DNA of 64,000 nt from Chlorobium sp. (lineage in GTDB: Bacteria > Bacteroidota > Chlorobiia > Chlorobiales > Chlorobiaceae): assembly GCA_005862225.1 (NCBI GenBank), contig SZXV01000002.1:744001-808000 (forward strand), given 5' to 3'. Positions 57,487 to 64,000 of this stretch are shown piece after piece. The translations under genes and the position numbers were made by a program. Each line of letters begins with the position of its first letter. The stretch's first letter is position 1. The notes under the pieces were generated by a model. The model was not told where the DNA came from, did no database searches, and saw only the letters and a program-made list of their open reading frames with translations.

Positions 57487-58722
57487 ATGGTTGATGCATT
57501 ACATTATTACAGCGATAAAATTGCAGTTCAGTCGTTTAGGGTATTACTCATTACTACAATAATATTTCCGACGGGTTCTATTTATGGCTTAAATTATAAG
57601 GCAGCTCTTATAGGTGTATTATTAGTTGTCGGTTTAAATCATTTATTCAATGCTAAAAAGGAGGTCATTGCCAGTAGTATTATTTTGATGATTTCGTTGA
57701 TTTCAGGTGTTGTTGGTATTGTAAAAGGTGTTTCACCATTAGCATTTTCATCGCAGTTAATGGCCATTGGTTCTGTTCTTGTAATATTTTCTATCGGTTC
57801 TTATTATGCCAATACCGAGATGTATGGGCTTGTTAAATTTGCTGATGATATAATAAAATACAGTGCAATATATTCGCTTATTAAGCTAATCATAGTTATT
57901 GGTGTATTAATTCAAGCGTTTTCAATATTTGAAATACAAGCTATTTTATTTCACATATTTGGTTATAATTTTATTACTCTTGATGCAGGGTATTTCTTTC
58001 GAATTCATCTTCCGAATGATTATTTTCTACCTTTGGCAATAATTCTTTTTCTGCTCAGAAAAATGAAAGGTGACTGGAACAGTCGCATTATTATCGCTCT
58101 CATAATTGTTGGAGCGGTAATTTCATATTCCAGACTGATATACGTTTTTATGCTGATTATATTTCTTGTAAAATTTGCGATGTATTTGAAGAAATCAAAA
58201 AAAAATATTTTTGATCACTTGACGAATATTCTTGTTATCCTCGTAGCAGTGGGAGCGTTATTTTTTGCCAATGAATTTTTTGTGATGAGGTTTTCTGGTG
58301 AATACGCAGATGACAGTGACGCTCTCAGGGTTACCATGAAAAACGGACTGCTGAATCTATATCAAGAAAACTTATTTTTTGGATCTGGTTTGGGTTCAAA
58401 TATCCCTGGATTAATACGTTTGGAAAATAACCCTTGGTATTATGAACTGCAGTGGCTGTCACTTCTTGCTCAGTTTGGATCCTTGCTATTTCCATTTATT
58501 TTACTAATAGCAATATACCCGATCCTGTTTGTCGTAACCCAAAAAATAAGCGTCCAAAAATTATTGGTTTTAATTGGATATATTCTCTGGCTGGGAGCTA
58601 ATTATTTTAATGGTTTTATGCTGACTTCCGCCGGGGGTTTCATATTTTTGGGTTTTTATTTGTTGCTAACTACAAGTCGGTCAGGATTTAAAATTTACAC
58701 TGCCACAAAAAATAATTCATAA
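57487..58722 (+). CDS. Wzy-like O-antigen/polysaccharide polymerase
   Basis: 411 residues, about ten to twelve hydrophobic helices and a large polar loop (about 265-300, EYADDSDALRVTMKNGLL), the form of Wzy and O-antigen-ligase-like proteins. These families share almost no sequence, so the call rests on topology, the loop motif FGSGLGSNIPG and its place in a Wzx/Wzz cluster. Very AT-rich codons. It should polymerise repeat units in the periplasm. Confidence 0.72.
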   Translation: MVDALHYYSDKIAVQSFRVLLITTIIFPTGSIYGLNYKAALIGVLLVVGLNHLFNAKKEVIASSIILMISLISGVVGIVKGVSPLAFSSQLMAIGSVLVIFSIGSYYANTEMYGLVKFADDIIKYSAIYSLIKLIIVIGVLIQAFSIFEIQAILFHIFGYNFITLDAGYFFRIHLPNDYFLPLAIILFLLRKMKGDWNSRIIIALIIVGAVISYSRLIYVFMLIIFLVKFAMYLKKSKKNIFDHLTNILVILVAVGALFFANEFFVMRFSGEYADDSDALRVTMKNGLLNLYQENLFFGSGLGSNIPGLIRLENNPWYYELQWLSLLAQFGSLLFPFILLIAIYPILFVVTQKISVQKLLVLIGYILWLGANYFNGFMLTSAGGFIFLGFYLLLTTSRSGFKIYTATKNNS

Positions 58723-59133
58723 TAGGCTGTATTATTTTTAATAGAACTATAATTAATTTTTGCTATTCATTATTATCTTTTTGGCCAAACATTCAAATAT
58801 TCCCTTTAAATCATTCTTTTCTCATTATTCCAGGAGTTGTATTTTAAACAAAAATTAATGTGGTTGGTCATTGGTTAATGCCCTAGTTTTTAATCAGCAC
58901 TTCACAAAAGTTAATTCTGTAGAAAAAAATCAAACATAATATACATATGCGCATGTAAATCATGAAAGAACTGCCCGACCCAATGTAAAATATCCTGAAA
59001 AAATATTGAGCTGATTCGGAAAGGATTACGAAACAATTTTTTTCAGAGATCTTAATACATGCATTATTTGCGACATTTCTTTCAAATCTAAAAATACATA
59101 CATTTTTGATAAAACTAATAATTTGAAAATCAA
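58723..59133. other. 411-base AT-rich gap
   Basis: No convincing gene. One short frame just before the next gene (about 59060-59142) reads TCIICDISFKSKNTYIFD, faintly like the cysteine-rich start of sugar amidotransferases, but it ends at once. I regard the stretch as non-coding or as decayed DNA. Confidence 0.35.
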
Positions 59134-59823
59134 GTGTTTTTAAGTGTAATAATCCCGGTTAAAAATTCCTCAAATAATCTTGAAAAATGCCTGGATTGTT
59201 TCTATCCTTTACATTCTCAGCTCGTTCAAATAATTATTGTTGATTGCTGCTCAACTGATGGGATTGATTCCGTTCTTATAAAGCATACATCGTTGCCAAT
59301 ATTACATCTTTGTGGATCTGATGATGGTATTTATGATGCATTCAATAAAGGAGTTTTTGAAGCCAAGGGAGATCTCGTTTTATTTATGGGAGCAGATGAT
59401 AGAATTAATTTGGATATTTTCAGTGCAGTTAATACATTTCCTGATAATGCAAGCGTTTTAGTTGGCGGAATCACAACTAACGGGATTGTTGAGCGATGGT
59501 CAAAAATGCTTTTCGGTATAAGGCTTTTATTTAGAAATATTCCTCATCAAGCAATGCTTATTCGCAAGGACATGCTAAAAGAATATCCTTATGAATTAAC
59601 ATATCTCACGCTTTCTGATTATGCTTGGAATTTAAAGCACTATTGGTCAAAAAACATTAATTACAGATTTACACCAATAATATTTTGTGAGTGGGCACCA
59701 AATGGAATTAGCTCCATATATATTGATAATCAGTTTAAAGAAATTAAACCCGTTTTAATCAAAAAATATGCGCCATTCTTGCTTTCATTACTATATCAGA
59801 TATACCGTTTGTTATTCAAATGA
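59134..59823 (+). CDS. GT2-family glycosyltransferase
   Basis: 229 residues. It begins LSVIIPVKNSSNNLEKCLD; the donor-binding DCCSTDGI and the DDGIYDAFNKGVFEAKG to LFMGADDR block (about 67-90) match GT2 transferases of the WcaA/colanic type. It starts with GTG 59134 and overlaps the next gene by 4 bases (ATGA), so the two are coupled. AT-rich. Confidence 0.88.
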   Translation: MFLSVIIPVKNSSNNLEKCLDCFYPLHSQLVQIIIVDCCSTDGIDSVLIKHTSLPILHLCGSDDGIYDAFNKGVFEAKGDLVLFMGADDRINLDIFSAVNTFPDNASVLVGGITTNGIVERWSKMLFGIRLLFRNIPHQAMLIRKDMLKEYPYELTYLTLSDYAWNLKHYWSKNINYRFTPIIFCEWAPNGISSIYIDNQFKEIKPVLIKKYAPFLLSLLYQIYRLLFK

Positions 59824-60953
59824 TTCATTCTTCTATAGATACAAAAGTTATTGCATTTTATTTGCCACAGTTTCATCCAATTCCAGAAAACGATAAGTGG
59901 TGGGGTAAAGGTTTTACAGAGTGGTCTAATGTTGTAATGGCACGTCCTCGATTTCCTGGTCATCACCAGCCACAACTGCCAACTGATCTTGGTTTTTATG
60001 ATCTCCGATTACATGAAACTCGGATTGCTCAAGCAGATTTGGCTCAAAAGTACGGGATTTATGGCTTCTGTTATTATCACTATTGGTTTAATGGGAAACT
60101 TCTTTTAGATGCCCCATTGAAGTCTGTGCTCAGTAGCTCAATACCTGATATTCCATTTTGTATTTGCTGGGCCAATGAGAATTGGACCCGTGCTTGGGAT
60201 GGTTTAGACCGGCAAGTACTGATAAAGCAGGAATATTCTTCTCAGGATTCACTTAAGCATATAGAACATCTTCTTCCTATTATTAATGATAGACGTTATA
60301 TCAGAATAGATGATAGGCCCATAATACTTATCTATCAACCAGATAATATTCCTGACTTATCTGCTTTGCTTTTGCTTTGGCGTAAAGTTGCAAATCAATC
60401 TTGTTCTTTGAGCATTTATTTAGTAGGGGTAATGAACAGCTTTTCAAGGATGACAGAAGATCAGTATATAGCAGCAGGCTTTGATGCTATTGTTGATTTC
60501 CAGCCAAATAGATCAGATTTTCCAAAGTCAAAAGGATTTGCAACAATAATAAAAAACTTTTTACAGTATTATTTGCCGTATGGTGTTTATCAAAAGATAA
60601 AGTTAAATATAACTGCTAATAATATTGTGAATTATCACAAAATGGCTTTGAATATTCAAAAGAAAGAATGGCCAAAGGAATATATCAAGTTCCCGTGTGT
60701 TTTCCCTTCCTGGGATAATTCTCCAAGAAGAAAATCTGCTACAATAATCCAAAATAATGATTATAGTATATTTTCAAAATGGCTTGTTAATTCCATCGGC
60801 AAAGTAAAAAAATATAAAGTTCAAGAACAATTGGTATTTATTAATGCATGGAATGAGTGGGCAGAAGGATGCCATTTAGAGCCAGATAGAGTAAATGGGC
60901 ATGGTTTTTTGAAGGCAGTGCTTGAAGCAATTCAAGTACACAGCAAGAAATAA
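59820..60953 (+). CDS. WbsX/GH99-like protein of polysaccharide clusters
   Basis: 377 residues. Landmarks are VIAFYLPQFHPIPENDKWWG with KGFTEWSNV (about 10-37), YGFCYYHYWFNGKLLL (about 80-95), CICWANENWTRAWDG and the closing INAWNEWAEGCHLEPD. This is the GH99-like (PF14307) WbsX family, often annotated as a lipopolysaccharide glycosyltransferase; GH99 relatives are endo-mannanases, so hydrolase and transferase are both conceivable. Overlaps genes on both sides. Confidence 0.85.
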   Translation: MIHSSIDTKVIAFYLPQFHPIPENDKWWGKGFTEWSNVVMARPRFPGHHQPQLPTDLGFYDLRLHETRIAQADLAQKYGIYGFCYYHYWFNGKLLLDAPLKSVLSSSIPDIPFCICWANENWTRAWDGLDRQVLIKQEYSSQDSLKHIEHLLPIINDRRYIRIDDRPIILIYQPDNIPDLSALLLLWRKVANQSCSLSIYLVGVMNSFSRMTEDQYIAAGFDAIVDFQPNRSDFPKSKGFATIIKNFLQYYLPYGVYQKIKLNITANNIVNYHKMALNIQKKEWPKEYIKFPCVFPSWDNSPRRKSATIIQNNDYSIFSKWLVNSIGKVKKYKVQEQLVFINAWNEWAEGCHLEPDRVNGHGFLKAVLEAIQVHSKK

Positions 60954-60987
60954 AAAATGGATTATTGATAACAAAAAAAAATATTTG

Positions 60988-61782
60988 ATGATTAATAATC
61001 TATCCTCCCAAAGAAAATATAGAGTTGAAAGGGAAAAAGAAGCGCATGAAAACAAAGATATCCTTGGTGAAAATCAACGCTTAAAAGAAAACTATTTTTC
61101 ACATACAAAAGATAATAAGTATTTTAAGTCATTTAATGATCGACCCTACTCATTGATATCGTCAAAAAATAATTCATTTATTCTTGAATTAGGCTCAGGG
61201 TATGGGGATAGATCAATAAAGTTAGCCCAGGATGGGGCAAGTGTAACAGGAATTGATATATCAGAAACTTATATTTCGTTGGCAATTGCCAAGGCAAAAA
61301 AACTTGGATTGCCGCAAGATAGACTTTTATTTAAAAAGATGGATTGCCATTGTTTAGATTTCCAGGATAATTTTTTTGATTTTGTATGTGGTGACGCAAT
61401 ATTACATCATTTGGATGTTGGTGTTGTATTGGAGGAAACTAATCGTGTATTAAAGCCTGGTGGTGTAGCTGTTTTTATTGAGCCACTTGATGGGAATCCA
61501 TTGCTGAAATTATTTCGATATCTTACTCCAGAAGCAAGGACTATAGATGAAAAACCATTAAGCAGAAATGATTTAAAAATAATCTACAAATCCTGGATAG
61601 TTTTATCGGAATACTATGGAATATTATGCGCACCAATTTCTGCACTAACATCATTGTTGCGTATAACAAATCCAGATAATATAATGGTGAAGTTTGCTGC
61701 GATATTAGAGCGCAAAGTTAATGTGTTAAGTTTTTTTCATTCATATAATCAATATGTCTTACTTCATTTGATAAAGAAGTAA
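60988..61782 (+). CDS. Class-I SAM methyltransferase
   Basis: 264 residues from ATG 60988; an upstream ATG at 60922 overlaps the WbsX gene. SAM-binding is ILELGSGYGDRSIKLAQDGA (about 68-87), with FDFVCGDAILHHLD and RVLKPGGVAVFIEPL following. The N-terminal ~60 residues are lysine rich and polar. Likely a sugar or lipid-linked oligosaccharide methyltransferase. Very AT-rich, like the two genes before it. Confidence 0.85.
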   Translation: MINNLSSQRKYRVEREKEAHENKDILGENQRLKENYFSHTKDNKYFKSFNDRPYSLISSKNNSFILELGSGYGDRSIKLAQDGASVTGIDISETYISLAIAKAKKLGLPQDRLLFKKMDCHCLDFQDNFFDFVCGDAILHHLDVGVVLEETNRVLKPGGVAVFIEPLDGNPLLKLFRYLTPEARTIDEKPLSRNDLKIIYKSWIVLSEYYGILCAPISALTSLLRITNPDNIMVKFAAILERKVNVLSFFHSYNQYVLLHLIKK

Positions 61783-61982
61783 TTAATGCGGATAAGAAAT
61801 GCCGTTTCAATATAATGGAGTAGCAATCATCCTGTTTTTTGCATAGCTTTATTATGCATAAGCGCTCAGCAACAAGTCATTTTCCTATCCTTCCTGAAGC
61901 CTCCTTCATTTAATTGGTCAAAGGTAAGATCGTAACATTCAGCTTGTGCATTTCCAGACAAATTAATATCATTGTATGAATT

Positions 61983-62969
61983 ATGTTTCGTTGTGCTTGT
62001 ATTATTCCTACATACAATGGTAGAGCTGATCTGGTACGTTTGCTGGACTCCCTTGAGAGTCAGACCGAACAGTTCGCTGTGTTCGTGGTCGATTCCAGCT
62101 CGACGGATGGCTCTCAGGAACTTGCCAAAAAACGTGTGAATAAGGTCATCATTATTCCTGCAGATGATTTCAATCATGGAGGAACTCGGCAATTAGTGGT
62201 CGACAAAAACCCTGGTTATGACATTTATGTTTTTCTTACTCAGGATACCTGCTTGGCGGATAATGGTGCCATAAAGCAAATTTTGGAACCATTTGCTGAT
62301 CCTGAGGTTGGTGCTGTCTGTGGGCGGCAATTGCCACATCTGGATGCTACGCCTTTGGCTCAACATGCTCGGATGTTCAACTATCCGGATGGAGTGTGGA
62401 TCAAGACGATGGATGACGTTGCCAGCTTTGGTATAAAGGCGGCCTTTATGTCGAACTCTTTTGCGGCTTACCGAGGAAAGACTTTAAGGGCTGTTGGTGG
62501 GTTTCCGACACATGTTATCTTCGCCGAAGATATGTATGTTGCCGCAAAGATGCTGATGGGTGGCTGGAAAGTTGCCTATGCAGGAAATGCACAGTGTCGG
62601 CACTCGCACAACTACACTGCGATGGATGAGTTCCGGCGCTATTTTGATATTGGTGTCTTTCATGACCGTGAATCCTGGATTCGCGAGAATTTCGGAGGCG
62701 CTGGCGGCGAAGGAATGCGTTTTGTTAAATCGGAATTGAAGTTTCTCGGGCTCAGGCGTATTCTCTTGTGGCCCGCCGCTATCGTCCGTAATGTTGTAAA
62801 GTTGGTCGGTTACAAGTTAGGGCAGCAGGAATCGATGCTGCCCATTAGGATCAAACGCAAACTTGGGATGCATCGCAGTTATTGGGATAGTCCATTTGCA
62901 ATACAGGATACCAAAAAGGTTATTGGTGAGGCGGCGCAATCGCCACTTAAAACCTTGAATGATTCTTAA
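61983..62969 (+). CDS. GT2-family rhamnosyltransferase-like glycosyltransferase
   Basis: 328 residues. CIIPTYNGRADLVRLLDSLE, VVDSSSTDGSQELA, FNHGGTRQL and VFLTQDTCL (about 72-80) are characteristic of rhamnosyltransferases of the RfbF/WbbL group; FAEDMYVAAKML and CRHSHNYT follow. Base composition returns to about that of the core genome, setting it apart from the AT-rich block before. A 200-base gap with nothing recognisable separates it from the methyltransferase. Confidence 0.87.
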   Translation: MFRCACIIPTYNGRADLVRLLDSLESQTEQFAVFVVDSSSTDGSQELAKKRVNKVIIIPADDFNHGGTRQLVVDKNPGYDIYVFLTQDTCLADNGAIKQILEPFADPEVGAVCGRQLPHLDATPLAQHARMFNYPDGVWIKTMDDVASFGIKAAFMSNSFAAYRGKTLRAVGGFPTHVIFAEDMYVAAKMLMGGWKVAYAGNAQCRHSHNYTAMDEFRRYFDIGVFHDRESWIRENFGGAGGEGMRFVKSELKFLGLRRILLWPAAIVRNVVKLVGYKLGQQESMLPIRIKRKLGMHRSYWDSPFAIQDTKKVIGEAAQSPLKTLNDS

Positions 62970-63008
62970 GAGAAACAATAACGGTGTTTTATTTAAGCAG
63001 GAACTACT

Positions 63009-64000
63009 ATGAAAAACCTCCCTACCATGTATATCCGTATTGTTCTTCTGCTTGCCGTGGCAATGTCGGCCTTTACCGCTCAGCATACCGCCAGAGCTGC
63101 CGACAAAAAACACTCGGAATGGTTGGACTCTCTGGTAGTTTCTACAGGAGCGATTTGGTCGACACAAGATAAGCAGACGTTCTGGCTACAGTCAAACCAG
63201 CACGGTCGATTTGGCAGAGAAGGAAATCTCTTTTTTAACCGTCTGCGCCTCGGTAAGCAAGATAACGATGAAAAGAAATTTGACTGGTCATACGGCCTCG
63301 ACCTAACAGGACGTTCCGGCAATGACTCGGATATTGCATGGACAGATGCTTATGCAGGCCTCAGATATAAAGACCTTAAACTAACTGTCGGGCGTAAATC
63401 GGAATTTTTCGGGCTTGCGGACTCCCTGCTTACAGCCGGGCCTGAGCTTTACAGCAGCAGGGCGCCAAACATTCCAAAAATTGCGTTGTCCACTAATGGT
63501 TTTGTTAATATATCGGAAGACTTTGCCATTAACGCATACCTTGCACACGGATGGCTGGGGGAAGAGCAGTACGTAAAAAACGCTTATCTGCATCAGAAGT
63601 TCTTCTATATGCGTTATGGCACCGAAAATACCTACGATGGAATCAACATCTATGCCGGTCTGCATCATGTTGTTGTCTGGGGAGGAACAGACAGGGTAAC
63701 TGGCTTCCGTTATCCGTCAGGCATCAATGATTTTGCTAAAATATTTTTCGGAAAAGCCGGAGGCAGTGATGCCTCATCAAATGACCAAGCCTATGCACTT
63801 GGCAACCATCTTGGCAGCATCGAGTATGCAATTCAGTTCAAGGGTTACGAACGCGATTGGTTTCTTTACGCTCAGACACTCTTTGAGGACAGCAGTGGCC
63901 TTGTTGGCGGAGGCCTTATCAAGCCCGGAGATTACCTGCTTGGCTTATCGCTCATCAATAAAGAACCTGATGCCACAATAAAGCGCATCAATCTTGAATA
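63009..64000 (+). CDS. Wzi-like capsule-assembly outer-membrane protein, cut by the window end
   Basis: The frame opens at ATG 63009 and stays open to the edge (330 codons visible). A signal peptide of about 33 residues ends AARA-ADKK-like (TARAAD). The mature part has SNQHGRFGREGNLFFNRLRL, KLTVGRKSEFFGLADSLLT and repeated aromatic, beta-strand-type sequence, fitting the PF14052 Wzi family, which anchors capsule to the cell surface. ATG 63027 is a further candidate start. It follows the last glycosyltransferase after 39 bases. Confidence 0.75.
   Translation, partial: MKNLPTMYIRIVLLLAVAMSAFTAQHTARAADKKHSEWLDSLVVSTGAIWSTQDKQTFWLQSNQHGRFGREGNLFFNRLRLGKQDNDEKKFDWSYGLDLTGRSGNDSDIAWTDAYAGLRYKDLKLTVGRKSEFFGLADSLLTAGPELYSSRAPNIPKIALSTNGFVNISEDFAINAYLAHGWLGEEQYVKNAYLHQKFFYMRYGTENTYDGINIYAGLHHVVVWGGTDRVTGFRYPSGINDFAKIFFGKAGGSDASSNDQAYALGNHLGSIEYAIQFKGYERDWFLYAQTLFEDSSGLVGGGLIKPGDYLLGLSLINKEPDATIKRINLE

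Noticed and set aside
44942-64000. A defence or phage island
   Set aside because: All recognisable genes are for polysaccharide synthesis, modification or export; no nuclease, helicase, toxin or integrase was seen.

Overview
The window looks like chromosome of a green sulfur bacterium (Chlorobiaceae, Chlorobium/Pelodictyon type). The evidence is a Rieske-cytochrome b pair with no cytochrome c1, lying directly downstream of the end of a crtC-like carotenoid gene; a CruA/CruB-type lycopene cyclase; menaquinone methyltransferase; NfnAB; and a general codon and base use of roughly 48-50% GC by eye. The genus is an inference. No tRNA, rRNA, CRISPR array, transposase or integrase was seen.

Layout. 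1-2.4 kb: end of crtC, then petC-petB closed by a strong bidirectional hairpin. 2.4-9 kb (minus strand): a 1150-residue GH13 amylase-like protein, three small YqjD/YqjE-like membrane proteins, an SDR oxidoreductase and an AraC regulator. 9-12.7 kb: a decayed arsenic locus (arsR, redox thioredoxin-fold protein, PF03773 permease, an arsC stump fused by deletion to a broken acr3, and an aquaporin). 12.7-21.6 kb: moaA, a LolD-like ATPase, the lycopene cyclase, ligA, menG/hisI (minus), an RND adaptor and a NYN-domain protein. 21.6-25.5 kb (minus): a CbiMQO-type metal ECF transporter, an outer-membrane protein and nikR, with two matching candidate NikR sites. 25.6-28 kb (minus): NfnB/NfnA. 28-33 kb: hisH, hisA, scpB, rluB-like and a helix-hairpin-helix protein with a barrel-like remainder. 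33-44.4 kb: tRNA threonylcarbamoylation enzyme, polyprenol/phytol-kinase-like protein, Ppx/GppA, and a minus-strand housekeeping run (M50 protease, folP, smc, HAD phosphatase, nusB, nth).

44.4-64 kb is a surface-polysaccharide cluster: Wza-like exporter, Wzz, initiating sugar transferase, Wzx flippase, nucleotide-sugar enzyme, glycosyltransferases, methyltransferases, Wzy-like polymerase, WbsX-like protein and a Wzi-like outer-membrane protein running off the end. It is a mosaic. About 53.3-61.8 kb is clearly AT-richer than the flanks, and at least four genes are broken or relics (a frameshifted methyltransferase, a UDP-glucuronate decarboxylase-like gene with an apparent 2-bp TA expansion, a methyltransferase/glycosyltransferase fusion scar, and a heavily decayed GDP-mannose-dehydratase-like gene).

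I found no convincing wholly new system. The best leads are the paired NikR-like sites linking an unstudied outer-membrane protein to nickel uptake, the arsenic locus decay (including a stop codon exactly at the functional cysteine of Acr3), the ops-like element in the capsule operon leader, and the pattern of breakage in the polysaccharide cluster.
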